Assembly (NCBI RefSeq): GCF_003860465.1
Contig: NZ_CP034183.1
Coordinates: forward strand, 1,440,001-1,504,000
Source: Deinococcus psychrotolerans
GTDB lineage: Bacteria; Deinococcota; Deinococci; Deinococcales; Deinococcaceae
DNA: 64,000 nucleotides
Direction: 5' to 3'
The position numbers were made by a program, and so were the translations under genes. This document shows positions 26,310 to 34,073 of this stretch, piece by piece (within the stretch, counting starts at the first letter, position 1; each line of letters begins with the position of its first letter). Below the pieces are notes generated by a model, which was not told where the DNA came from, did not search any database, and saw nothing but the letters and a program-made list of their open reading frames with translations.

Positions 26310-26340
26310 AAAAAACGGAGCCTCGACGCTCCGTTTTTTA
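26310..26340. terminator. Bidirectional intrinsic terminator
   Basis: AAAAAACGGAGC and GCTCCGTTTTTT form a perfect 12-bp stem with a 6-nt loop, giving T-runs on both strands. It can end the VWA gene and the converging CrtA-like gene. Confidence 0.9.
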
Positions 26341-26433
26341 GTGACGAAACGGCTGGCTGTGTGGGTCACTGACCCTAGACTGCGACGCCGCTGATAAGTC
26401 GTGGCGAAAAAGAGCGGACATGAACTGAACCGC

Positions 26434-27204
26434 TTAGCGTAGGTGAGACGGGCCGAGAGCTTCTGGAGCCAGTGGATCACGGCCATTCCAGCTTCCCTGT
26501 CCGGACAGCACGGCGAAACGGACAAACAACTGTTCGCTAAACCAGTTGTCCCGTTTGGCCTGAGCCATAGCCCCCCGGTGGCCCGCGCCTCTATACGCGT
26601 AAGCCAGCATACTGGCCGTGTCTTGCCAGACGCTGAAGGTGGCCTGATGCAGCAGCGGCACTTCGCCCAGCCCCACCGAAGCCAGCAAACCCGGCTGCGT
26701 GGGCAAACCTGCTTGTGAAGCGGGCACGCTGCGCCAGAAGGCAGCCAACTTGGCGGGGCGAATGGCGGCGCGGGTCAGGACGGCGATCCGGCCTTTCTCC
26801 GGCGGGCGGGCCTCAGACTGACCGACTGTTTCATTTGGCTTAGCAGGCGGCGGAGCGAACAGGGTCTGGCCGCCCCACTGCCCGTGCCAGCGCGTAGGCC
26901 GCAGCATCAGGGTATAGCTCTCCTGCGTCAGGGCCAATTCCTGCCGCCGCCAGGGACTGTCCTCAAAAAGCTGATGAGCGGCTGGCGACGACCACACCGC
27001 CAGTCTGGCCCAGCGCCGCAAATCTACGCCCAGACCGAGGTCGTTGCCGCGCCCGCTGCCCAGCAAGCGGTAAAAGTCCAGGCCCGGCACGCCGCGCAGG
27101 TGCGGGTGATCGCGCCCCATCTTGCTCATGCCGGCCCGGGCCTGAGACCAGGTATAGCGGTTGAGCGTCAGGCTGACCACCGGGACAGTAGGGAGAGCTT
27201 GCAC
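26434..27204 (-). CDS. CrtA-like (spheroidene monooxygenase family) protein
   Basis: The 256-aa protein resembles CrtA, a carotenoid ketolase/hydroxylase of purple bacteria. Shared features are the C-terminal ATFSVWQDTASMLAYAYRG, HRGAMAQAKRDNWFSEQLFVRF and an N-terminal HPHLRGVPGLDFYRLLGSG. The fold of the family is an alpha-beta ferredoxin-like dimer. Deinococcus makes oxygenated carotenoids, so a pigment role is possible, but no other carotenoid gene lies nearby. The start is GTG at 27204, exactly 6 nt after TACGAT, pointing to a leaderless mRNA. The gap to the upstream amidase gene is 183 bp. Confidence 0.65.
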   Translation of the reverse strand: MQALPTVPVVSLTLNRYTWSQARAGMSKMGRDHPHLRGVPGLDFYRLLGSGRGNDLGLGVDLRRWARLAVWSSPAAHQLFEDSPWRRQELALTQESYTLMLRPTRWHGQWGGQTLFAPPPAKPNETVGQSEARPPEKGRIAVLTRAAIRPAKLAAFWRSVPASQAGLPTQPGLLASVGLGEVPLLHQATFSVWQDTASMLAYAYRGAGHRGAMAQAKRDNWFSEQLFVRFAVLSGQGSWNGRDPLAPEALGPSHLR

Positions 27205-27387
27205 TCTACTATCGTATCGGCGCTTCGAAGCTGACGCAGTAACCGGGCATAGTCTTTTGTGGTGCGGTACTTTTCCATATGGTGTTGCGCCGTAGCTTCA
27301 TGACCCCGGCGCAGCCACCCGCTACTAATAAACAGCCAGTTGGTTTCTGGTGTGGCTTGCAGGTCAAGCGCCGCGTCTAGAGAAGTT

Positions 27388-28464
27388 TTAAGGCACGTGC
27401 AGATACGACGCAATCGCTCCGGCAATCGCTCCGGCAATCTGGTCGCGGTAAGCGGCTGAGGCGAGTTTGGGGCCTTCGGTGGGGCTAGTGCCAAAACCAA
27501 TTTCAGTCAGGATGGCGGGAGTAGTGGGGTGCAAGATCACCACGAAGGTATCTGAACGCACGCCCCGGTTGACGGCTCCGGTGGCCTGCACCAGATTTTG
27601 CTGCACTTTGGCGGCCAAGTCCCGCGAGAAGGTCAGCTTGGCCTGCGCCACGAGGTCGCCCAGCAGATTTTGGGCGGTGGTGCTGGCCCGCTTGGTCAGC
27701 TCCAGACCCAAACTGCCGCCGCCGTTTTCTTCCACGGCCAAGCTGCGGCTGCTGCCCGCCATCGGCGCTCCGAAGTAATACGTCTCTATGCCCTGAGCGC
27801 CGGAGCCGCCCGCATTGACGTGAATGCTGATAAACGCTCCCACTTTGCCGTTGTTGGCCAGCCGCGAGCGGGCGTCGAGATCGGTCGCGAGGTTGGTGCT
27901 GATCTGGGTATCGCCGCTGCGGGTCAAGATGACCTTGACGCCCCGCGCTTCCAATTTGCTGCGTACCCGCAGGGCCACGTCCATCGTGATGTTTTTTTCG
28001 ACAACCCACTGACTCGACATCCCCGGAAAGACCCCGCCGTGACCCGGATCAATCACCACCGTGACTGGCGAACTCAGTGAGGTAGGGCGGGTGACTTTTT
28101 TATCGGCAAAGGTCTTGGCACTGATCGGCACGTCAATGCTAAGGCGGGCGGCTTGCCCAGCAGCGGCGGGCAGCGCCGAGAGCTTGGGTACTCCACCGCC
28201 GCGCAGATTCAGGGTGATGCGCTGGCCTTGAATGATCCAGCGGCTTAGCCCCGGCGCATTGATTACGCCCGACTCGCTGGGCAGAGCGCGGCTGAGCTGC
28301 ACGGTATAGGTTTGGCCGCTGAGCTGGCCGCTGGTCGGCAGGCTGGTCTTGGCAGGCAGCTCAAACACCAGGCGGGTGTAGCCGTCATGGCTGCCAATTC
28401 GGGGAGCCGCCGCGCTGAAACAACCACACATGGCCAGAAACAAACTCAATACGAAACGCGTCAC
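27388..28464 (-). CDS. N-acetylmuramoyl-L-alanine amidase (AmiC-type)
   Basis: The 358-aa exported zinc hydrolase cleaves the amide bond between MurNAc and the stem peptide. An N-terminal signal peptide (TRFVLSLFLAMCGCFSAAA) is followed by an AMIN-like beta domain (about residues 20-120) and an Amidase_3 domain with DPGHGG, the glutamate of VVEKNITMDVALRV, SIHVNAGGSGAQG and the C-terminal LTEIGFGTSPTEG. The GTG at 28464 is preferred over a GTG 45 nt earlier, because TAGCTT lies 5 nt before it and the signal peptide then begins directly. A role in daughter-cell separation or peptidoglycan turnover is expected from the family. Confidence 0.92.
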   Translation of the reverse strand: MTRFVLSLFLAMCGCFSAAAPRIGSHDGYTRLVFELPAKTSLPTSGQLSGQTYTVQLSRALPSESGVINAPGLSRWIIQGQRITLNLRGGGVPKLSALPAAAGQAARLSIDVPISAKTFADKKVTRPTSLSSPVTVVIDPGHGGVFPGMSSQWVVEKNITMDVALRVRSKLEARGVKVILTRSGDTQISTNLATDLDARSRLANNGKVGAFISIHVNAGGSGAQGIETYYFGAPMAGSSRSLAVEENGGGSLGLELTKRASTTAQNLLGDLVAQAKLTFSRDLAAKVQQNLVQATGAVNRGVRSDTFVVILHPTTPAILTEIGFGTSPTEGPKLASAAYRDQIAGAIAGAIASYLHVP

Positions 28465-28595
28465 AGTTAAAGCTACTCTACTGCCTGTGGACGGGGCCCG
28501 CCGCTGCACCGCATTGCGGGCAGCCCTCTCATCTGAGCATCAACCCTCATCAGAGCGTCAAACAGCCGTCAGCCAGAAGCATTAAGGTGAGCGGC

Positions 28596-29228
28596 ATGAA
28601 ACGCGCCCCCCTCTTGTTGATCTCCGCTCTCCTGATTCCCCTGACCGCTCTTCCCAGCCTGGCGCAAAGCAGCTCAGCCTTCGGGTTGCAAATCACGCCG
28701 CGCGGCGCACAAAAACTCAACCTCGCCACTGGCACCACCGATCTCCCCGGCGGCGGCACGGTGCGCGACAACAAAGCGGGCCTGACGGTGGTGGCCGGTT
28801 TTATCAGCATCAAAGCGGGCGAGAGCCTAAGTGCCAGCGGCGCAGTGGTCACGACCCGGCAAGGCGGCACCCTCAAAGCCCAGCAGATCAGCTACAACCA
28901 AAAAGCCTCTCTGGTCACGGCCACTGGCAACCTGAGTTACAGCGACTACCGGGTCAAGAACCTCAGCGCCCAGACCATCTACGTGGACACCCGCACCGGA
29001 GCTGTCACGGCCGTGGGCAATGTCAGCGCGTCGACGCCAGCCGCCAGCGCCGCGCAGATGGTCGCCCTGCCCACCAAGTCGGCCATCTTGCTGCGCGGCG
29101 CAGCCAAAGTGAGCACGCTGGGCAAAGACATCAGCGGCGAAACCATCTCGCTCAACTTGGTCACGGGTGTGGCCGACACCGAAGTGACCAGCAGCGAGCA
29201 AGCCGAATTTGCACCTTACTTACGCTGA
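28596..29228 (+). CDS. OstA/LptA-like periplasmic protein
   Basis: The 210-aa product has a signal peptide (MKRAPLLLISALLIPLTALPSLA) and a beta-jellyroll OstA-type pattern: GLTVVAGFISIKAGESLSASG, VVTTRQGGTLKAQQISYNQK, VTATGNLSYSDYRVKNLSA and TIYVDTRTGAVTAVGNVSA, each strand pair shaped like LptA repeats. LptA bridges lipopolysaccharide across the periplasm in Proteobacteria. Deinococcus lacks classical LPS, so the cargo must differ. TAAGGT lies 7 nt before the ATG at 28596. The 29275 gene follows by 46 nt but has its own -10 box. Confidence 0.72.
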   Translation: MKRAPLLLISALLIPLTALPSLAQSSSAFGLQITPRGAQKLNLATGTTDLPGGGTVRDNKAGLTVVAGFISIKAGESLSASGAVVTTRQGGTLKAQQISYNQKASLVTATGNLSYSDYRVKNLSAQTIYVDTRTGAVTAVGNVSASTPAASAAQMVALPTKSAILLRGAAKVSTLGKDISGETISLNLVTGVADTEVTSSEQAEFAPYLR

Positions 29229-29274
29229 GCGCGGCGCAACGGGATTTCTCAGAACACCTGTTTAGGATACAAAG

Positions 29275-29778
29275 ATGAACGCTTTTTGCTCACGTGCAGC
29301 GCTGACCGGTCTCGTGGTGTTGCTGGCCAGCAGTGCAGCGGCCCAAACGAAGGCTCAGCAGAGTAGCGTCACCGTTCAAATCCCTGCAGGAGCCAAATCG
29401 CTGATTCTTTCGCGCAGCACCATGAATCTTTCCGTTCTCGCGCTGCCCGCCGGAATAAAGCAGGTCGCCCTCACTCTCAACCTCAACGCCGCCCGCTACC
29501 AAGAAGGCGTCACACTCGGCAAACGTTCTTCCTCGTCCAGCATCATTGGCCCCTTCGAACGTGGCAGCTTAAAAAGCAGCTCGCTGGCCCCGGCGCTGAA
29601 TACTTGGGTGCTGCTGCTCAGCGCCACTCAACCCGGCACCAGCAGTTTCAGTTACAGCGTCGGCGGCAAAGACAAAGTTGGCCGGGAAGCCGACCGGCTT
29701 TTCCGGGTTCGGCTGCTCTTTAGCAGCAAGGCGGCCAATCAAATCAAGGTCGGCGTCCGTCCACCCGCCAAGCCTTAA
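29275..29778 (+). CDS. Secreted protein of unknown function, 167 aa
   Basis: A signal peptide (SRAALTGLVVLLASSAAAQ) precedes a Ser/Ala/Leu-rich beta-type domain: VTVQIPAGAKSLILSRSTMN, KQVALTLNLNAARYQ and SFSYSVGGKDKVGREADRLF. It has no cysteines after the signal and no known motif. TAGGAT at 29263-29268 lies exactly 6 nt before the ATG, so the gene likely has its own leaderless transcript even though it is close to the OstA-like gene. I do not recognise the family. Confidence 0.7.
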   Translation: MNAFCSRAALTGLVVLLASSAAAQTKAQQSSVTVQIPAGAKSLILSRSTMNLSVLALPAGIKQVALTLNLNAARYQEGVTLGKRSSSSSIIGPFERGSLKSSSLAPALNTWVLLLSATQPGTSSFSYSVGGKDKVGREADRLFRVRLLFSSKAANQIKVGVRPPAKP

Positions 29779-29843
29779 ACAGTGGGCGGCGCAGCAGCAA
29801 CGCCGGCTTCTATCAGCGGTAACATCAGCGGCGTGATGAAGCC

Positions 29844-30347
29844 GTGATTGACCTGATCGTCCACAAAAAGCCGCCAGCGGGCCTGCGTCCGGCGCTGCGC
29901 TCGTCTCTCACGGCCGCCATGCGCCACTTTGAAGTGGAGCACAAAGAAGTAACGGTGGTGCTGGTTTCGGACACGGCGATTCGGGCGCTCAAACTCGAAC
30001 ATTGGGGCGAGGACAGCGCCACCGACGTGCTGAGTTTTCCGACTTACGAGCCGGGCGACCCGTTCGTGCCGCCGCATTTGGGCGACATCATCATCAGCTT
30101 GGACACCGCCCAGCGCCAAGCCGAGGCACGCGGCCACAGCTTGACCTACGAGGTGGCTTTGCTGGCCAGTCACGGCCTGACCCACTTGGTCGGTTTCGAC
30201 CACCCGCACGCCGAGGGGCTGGGTTTCGAGGAAGGAGCGCAGGGGGGAGAGTGGCAAGTGTTCCACGCGGCTTGGGACGCAGCCCGCGCTGGCCTGCTTA
30301 GTCAAGCTCAATCCCAGTCAACTGCTCCCCCTTCAACTGCGCCGTGA
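29844..30347 (+). CDS. ybeY: Endoribonuclease YbeY
   Basis: The 167-aa metallo-RNase acts in 16S rRNA maturation and ribosome quality control. The zinc motif HGLTHLVGFDH supplies H110, H114 and H120, and ATDVLSFPTYEPGD and GDIIISLDTAQRQA are the other family blocks. The GTG start at 29844 overlaps the stop of a five-codon frame GTG-ATG-AAG-CCG-TGA that begins 7 nt after a TAACAT box, so ybeY may be translated by reinitiation. The GTGA overlap with the next gene shows coupling to dgkA, an arrangement seen in many bacteria. The C-terminal 15 residues are a Ser/Thr/Pro-rich extension. Confidence 0.92.
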   Translation: MIDLIVHKKPPAGLRPALRSSLTAAMRHFEVEHKEVTVVLVSDTAIRALKLEHWGEDSATDVLSFPTYEPGDPFVPPHLGDIIISLDTAQRQAEARGHSLTYEVALLASHGLTHLVGFDHPHAEGLGFEEGAQGGEWQVFHAAWDAARAGLLSQAQSQSTAPPSTAP

Positions 30348-30757
30348 AGCCCCCGCCTGCCGCTTCCACTTCAGCGCTGAGTTGGCGGCGCTGGCAGCGT
30401 TCGGCGGGCTTTGCTTGGGCTGGCCTACGCCACACTTGGCAAACCCAAGCCAACTTCAGGGTTGAAGTGGTGCTGGGGAGCTTGGCTGCGACGCTGTGCT
30501 GGGCGCTGCGCGTCTCCCCCGCTCCGGTGCTGCTGTGCTGCGCCTTGGTGCTGAGCTTAGAGCTCGTCAACACCGCCCTGGAAGCCCTTACGGATCTGAT
30601 CAGCCCCGAGCAGCACCCCGCCGCCAAGATCGCCAAAGACGCGGCGGCGGGCGCGGTGCTGCTGGCGAGCGTCATCAGCGTGGTGGTGGGCCTAGCTGTT
30701 TTTGTGCCGCCACTTTGGCGCGTCTTCTCGCCGTTTGCCTTGTCACTGCCGCGTTGA
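30344..30757 (+). CDS. dgkA: Diacylglycerol/undecaprenol kinase family protein
   Basis: The 137-aa membrane enzyme has three hydrophobic helices and the DgkA signature ELVNTALEALTDLISPEQHP followed by AAKIAKDAAAGAVLLAS. In Gram-positive bacteria and likely here it phosphorylates undecaprenol, recycling the lipid carrier of peptidoglycan synthesis; the E. coli form uses diacylglycerol. Which substrate applies cannot be told from sequence. The GTG start overlaps the ybeY stop by 4 nt (GTGA). Confidence 0.88.
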   Translation: MKPPPAASTSALSWRRWQRSAGFAWAGLRHTWQTQANFRVEVVLGSLAATLCWALRVSPAPVLLCCALVLSLELVNTALEALTDLISPEQHPAAKIAKDAAAGAVLLASVISVVVGLAVFVPPLWRVFSPFALSLPR

Positions 30758-30802
30758 CAGCTCACTTCATCAGCGGCCAGCAGCGTGATAGCATGTGCTG
30801 AG

Positions 30803-31018
30803 ATGGACGAACCTCCCAGTCGTGAATTAGGTGCTTCACTTCACGCTGCCAGAGGAACGCCGGAGCGGGGGCCGCTCTTTGGGATTCGCAAACTGCGACG
30901 CCGAACTGCGGCCCTTTGCTCTGCCGTTTTTATCCTTGTAGAAGTAGACAGCGGCACGCCTGGTGGAACTTTATCCCCCGTGTTGGCTGAGGCGCTTTGG
31001 AGTGCGCCGCTTAAATGA
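30803..31018 (+). CDS. Possible small protein, 71 aa
   Basis: A frame starting MDEPPSRELGASLHAARG ends with a TGA that overlaps the ATG of the next gene (ATGA), a pattern of real coupled genes. TAGCAT lies 8 nt before its ATG, slightly longer than the usual spacing. The protein has no recognisable motif apart from a mid hydrophobic stretch (TAALCSAVFILVEV). It may simply be leader sequence of the CNNM gene. Confidence 0.3.
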   Translation: MDEPPSRELGASLHAARGTPERGPLFGIRKLRRRTAALCSAVFILVEVDSGTPGGTLSPVLAEALWSAPLK

Positions 31019-32406
31019 ACGATTGGTTTGGGGTTGGAATCCTCTTTTTGTTGGTGCTGCTCAACGGCTTTTTTGTGGCGGTGGAATACGCTTTGGTCAG
31101 CGTCCGCCACACCCGCATCGACCAACTCGCCGAGGCAGGTTCGGGAGCGGCCCGCACCGTGCAGCGGGTACTGGCCCACCTCGATCAGTACATCGCGGCG
31201 GTGCAGCTCGGCGTCAGCATGATGAGTCTGCTGATCGGCTTTATCGCCGAACCGGCTATCGAACACCTCTCGCACCCGCTGTTTACCGCCATCGGCGTGC
31301 CAGACGCTTGGCTGACGCCGTTTTCGTTCGGGCTGGCCTTTATCTTGTCCACCACGCTGCACATCGTCTTCGGCGAACTGGTGCCCAAGTCGGCGGCCTT
31401 GCAGCGCAGCGAGCGCTTTGCCATGCTGCTCGCTCCCCCGTTGGTGGCCTTTACCGCTGTATTCAAGCCGGTGATTTTCGTGCTGAACGCGTTCGGGCGC
31501 GGGGTGCTGCGGCTGTTCGGCTTCCAACCGGTGGCCGGGCACCACACCAGTTACTCGGAAGAAGAAATCCGCATGATCGTCTCGGCCAGCTCCAGAGAAG
31601 GCGTGCTGGAAGAGGACGAGCGCGAACTGGTCTACAACGTCTTCGATCTGTCGGATACGGTGGTTCGCAGCGTGCTGACGCCGCGCGGCGATATGGTGGT
31701 GGCCGACGGCTCCGCTCCGATTCGGCGGCTGCTCGAACTCAGCACCGAACACGGCTACTCGCGGGTGCCGGTTTATCAAGACACCCCCGACAACATCGTG
31801 GGCGTGGCGCACACCAGCGACGTGCTCCAGCACCTCGAAGAACTCGATCAGATGACGGTGGCCCAGCTGATGCGCCCCACCTTTTACGTGCCTGAAAGCA
31901 TGAGTATCAAAGACCTGCTGACCAAGATGCGCCAGCGCAAATCTCACCTCGCCATCGTGGTGGACGAGTTCGGCGGCACCTCGGGACTGGTCACGCTGGA
32001 AGACGCCTTAGAAGAAATTGTCGGCGAAATCTATGACGAAACCGACGAGGAAGAAGTATCACCCGTGGTCGAAATCTCTGAAGGCGTGTATATGATGGAC
32101 GCCTCGTTGACGGTAGACCAAGCTGAAGCCTTCCTCGGCGACGCCCTCGAGGACGAAGAAGGCGAGTTTGAAACGCTGGCAGGCTTTGTGACCAACCACT
32201 TCGGCGACATTCCCGAAATTGGAGCGGAGTTCGTCCACGAAGGCTGGACGTTCCGTGTGGAAGAAGCCGACGAGCGCCGCGTGTCTAAAGTCTTAGTGTC
32301 CAAATTTATAGAAAGCGGCGATGAGGAATCAAGCAAACCGGAGGAAAGTCATGAGTCAGCCCCCAAATCAGACGCCAGTCCAGCCCAAAAAGCCGCTTCC
32401 CAATAA
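31015..32406 (+). CDS. CNNM/CorC-type membrane protein (DUF21, CBS pair, CorC_HlyC domain)
   Basis: The 463-aa protein begins with the DUF21 transmembrane domain (about residues 1-190; LLNGFFVAVEYALVSVR, FGELVPKSAALQRSERFA). A CBS pair follows (about 205-325; TPRGDMVVADGS, YSRVPVYQDTPDNIVGVAH, IVVDEFGGTSGLVTLEDALEEIVGEI). A CorC_HlyC domain lies at about 345-435, and a charged low-complexity tail ends the chain. The family includes Mg2+ exporters and regulators (CNNM, CorB/MpfA); the old haemolysin annotation is misleading. The start codon overlaps the stop of a possible small upstream gene. The 3' end overlaps the cdd gene by 56 nt in another frame. Confidence 0.9.
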   Translation: MNDWFGVGILFLLVLLNGFFVAVEYALVSVRHTRIDQLAEAGSGAARTVQRVLAHLDQYIAAVQLGVSMMSLLIGFIAEPAIEHLSHPLFTAIGVPDAWLTPFSFGLAFILSTTLHIVFGELVPKSAALQRSERFAMLLAPPLVAFTAVFKPVIFVLNAFGRGVLRLFGFQPVAGHHTSYSEEEIRMIVSASSREGVLEEDERELVYNVFDLSDTVVRSVLTPRGDMVVADGSAPIRRLLELSTEHGYSRVPVYQDTPDNIVGVAHTSDVLQHLEELDQMTVAQLMRPTFYVPESMSIKDLLTKMRQRKSHLAIVVDEFGGTSGLVTLEDALEEIVGEIYDETDEEEVSPVVEISEGVYMMDASLTVDQAEAFLGDALEDEEGEFETLAGFVTNHFGDIPEIGAEFVHEGWTFRVEEADERRVSKVLVSKFIESGDEESSKPEESHESAPKSDASPAQKAASQ

Positions 32407-32800
32407 GGAGCAACCCAGTAGTGAGCTGCTCAGCGCTGCTAGAGCCGCCTTCACAAATGCTTATGCGCCTTACAGTCACTTCAAGGTGGGCGCGGCCATG
32501 CGGACTTCCGGCGGGCAAATCTACGCTGGAGCCAATGTCGAAAACGCCAGCTACGGCCTGAGCCGCTGCGCCGAGCAGTCGGCTGTTCAGGCGATGGCCA
32601 GCGCGGGTGAGCGCGGCTTTGACGAGTTGGTGGTGTACTCCGACGCCTCGCCGCCAGCCAGCCCGTGCGGCGCTTGCCGCCAGATTTTGTTCGAATTCAG
32701 CCCGAAGGCTCAGGTCTTTTGCGTCAACACTCAGGGTGACATGTTGGCCTACACCGTGGCCGACTTTTTGCCGCACGCTTTTGAACTGGAACGCAGCTAA
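32351..32800 (+). CDS. cdd: Cytidine deaminase
   Basis: The 149-aa enzyme deaminates cytidine and deoxycytidine to uridine forms in pyrimidine salvage. Zinc ligands and catalytic glutamate are C73-A-E75 and C106/C109 in SPCGACRQ; NVENASYGLSRCAEQSA is the family signature. A Pro/Gln-rich N-terminal extension of about 22 residues is unusual for the small tetrameric Cdd. GGAGG lies 6 nt before the chosen ATG at 32351, inside the upstream gene; an in-frame ATG 30 nt earlier is less likely. It overlaps the CNNM gene by 56 nt, so the two are co-transcribed. Confidence 0.93.
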   Translation: MSQPPNQTPVQPKKPLPNKEQPSSELLSAARAAFTNAYAPYSHFKVGAAMRTSGGQIYAGANVENASYGLSRCAEQSAVQAMASAGERGFDELVVYSDASPPASPCGACRQILFEFSPKAQVFCVNTQGDMLAYTVADFLPHAFELERS

Positions 32801-32830
32801 ACGGCCAAGCGCCACACCGTTTAAGAGATG

Positions 32831-32872
32831 AGCAGTGCATGTGGAAAATTTTTTCACATGCACTGCTTTTTC
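32831..32872 (+). terminator. cdd terminator with perfect 13-bp stem
   Basis: AGCAGTGCATGTG (32831-32843) and CACATGCACTGCT (32855-32867) pair perfectly around an A/T-rich 11-nt loop, followed by TTTT. The sequence is symmetric enough to work as a DNA palindrome too. Confidence 0.85.
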
Positions 32873-32895
32873 GTCGTCGTCATCGGCTTTCCTGA

Positions 32896-32930
32896 AAAGT
32901 GAGGGAATGGCCTTTATTTTAACTCACTTT
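32896..32930. promoter_or_regulatory. Inverted repeat before the CAP lipoprotein gene
   Basis: AAAGTGAG (32896-32903) and CTCACTTT (32923-32930) are perfect complements 19 nt apart, flanking an AT-rich segment with TTTATTTTAA that could be the promoter core. Position, 29 bp before the start codon, suits an operator. Confidence 0.4.
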
Positions 32931-32958
32931 CCACATGACACCCTGCTTAAATGCAGGC

Positions 32959-33819
32959 ATGCCTTCAACCCACCTCTGGCGCTCAGCGGCTTTCCTTGGA
33001 TTGGCTCTCAGCTTGGCCGCCTGCAGCACGCTTCCGACTCCCCGTACTCCGAGTTCTCAAGCAGGTGCGTCTCAAGCCAATCTGCCTCAAGTCAGTAGCC
33101 AGTTGACGCCCAGCCCCAGCAAGGTGCAGGCGCTGGGCTTGGGGAGCAGCAGCACAATGGTGGTGAGCCAAACCCAGACCTTCACGGTGTACGTGGGTGG
33201 TAAGCCCGCTGCCCCCGGCCAGTTGACATGGACGACCACCAACGCGGGCGTGGTGAGCGTCACGCAAGGCGGCACCGTCACGGCCACCGGCGCGGGCAGC
33301 GCCACCGTGCGGGCCGCCCTCACCGCTTCCCCCAGCGCTTTTCTCGACTTTCCGGTGACGGTCAACGCGGCTGGTGCCCCGACGCCCACTCCACCCCCCA
33401 CAACCAGCGCTTATGCCCAGCGGGTCTTGCAACTGACCAACGCCGCCCGCTCCACGGCGCGGACTTGCGGCAGCGTGAGCCTACCCGCCGTACCCGCGCT
33501 GAGCCTCAGCGCCCAGCTCACCGCCTCCGCGCAGGGCCACGCCAGCGACATGGCCGCGCTGAATTATTTCAGCCACACCAGCCAAGACGGGCGCACTTTT
33601 GATCAGCGCGTCAGCAACGCCGGCTACCTTTGGGGCAGCGTCGGTGAAAATATTGCCGCCGGGCAACCGACACCCGAAGCAGTGGTCGCCGGTTGGTTGG
33701 CTTCACCCGGCCACTGCACCAACTTGATGAACGCCCGCTTCACCCAAATCGGTGTGGGCTACGCTCAGGGCGGCAGCTACGGCTCGTACTGGGTGCAGGA
33801 TTTCGGCAGACCACGCTGA
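32959..33819 (+). CDS. CAP/SCP-domain lipoprotein with Ig-like domain
   Basis: The 286-aa protein starts with a lipoprotein signal (LGLALSLAAC, lipidation at C22). A Ser/Pro linker leads to a BIG2-like Ig domain (TVYVGGKPAAPGQLTWTTTN, about residues 70-140), a Pro/Thr hinge and a CAP domain (about 155-286). CAP motifs are ALSLSAQLTASAQGHASDMA, YFSHTSQDGRTFDQRV, GENIAAG and a C-terminal GSYWVQDFGRPR. Bacterial CAP proteins are secreted; their molecular role is mostly unknown. The ATG at 32959 is preferred over one at 32935 because it places the lipobox correctly. A terminator follows. Confidence 0.82.
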   Translation: MPSTHLWRSAAFLGLALSLAACSTLPTPRTPSSQAGASQANLPQVSSQLTPSPSKVQALGLGSSSTMVVSQTQTFTVYVGGKPAAPGQLTWTTTNAGVVSVTQGGTVTATGAGSATVRAALTASPSAFLDFPVTVNAAGAPTPTPPPTTSAYAQRVLQLTNAARSTARTCGSVSLPAVPALSLSAQLTASAQGHASDMAALNYFSHTSQDGRTFDQRVSNAGYLWGSVGENIAAGQPTPEAVVAGWLASPGHCTNLMNARFTQIGVGYAQGGSYGSYWVQDFGRPR

Positions 33820-33879
33820 GCATCTGCACCGTGCTGTGAACGCCTTGGAGCGGGACGGAAAACCCAAGCCAACACCGAA

Positions 33880-33920
33880 CAAAAAGGAGACAACCTAGAG
33901 TCGTTGCCTCCTTTTTGTTT
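33880..33920. terminator. Intrinsic terminator after the CAP lipoprotein gene
   Basis: CAAAAAGGAGACAAC (33880-33894) pairs with GTTGCCTCCTTTTTG (33903-33917) with one mismatch and an 8-nt loop; T-runs are present on both strands. Confidence 0.85.
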
Positions 33921-34073
33921 GTCTTTATGGGTGCTTAGCGCGGCTGGCCCCCTAGCGCTCCCCACCAGTACCCCCACACATTCCGCACTGTCTCACACAA
34001 ATGCGGCGCTCCACCACCAAAAATAAGACTCAGTCATTGTGAAATTTTTCGCTTCTCTAGAGGTACTCGTCCA

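Noticed and set aside
27168..27500. 110-codon minus-strand frame between the amidase and CrtA-like genes
   Set aside because: It overlaps the ends of both genes in another frame and has mixed codon use. A short part (MEKYRTTKDYARLLRQ) looks protein-like, but there is no start signal.
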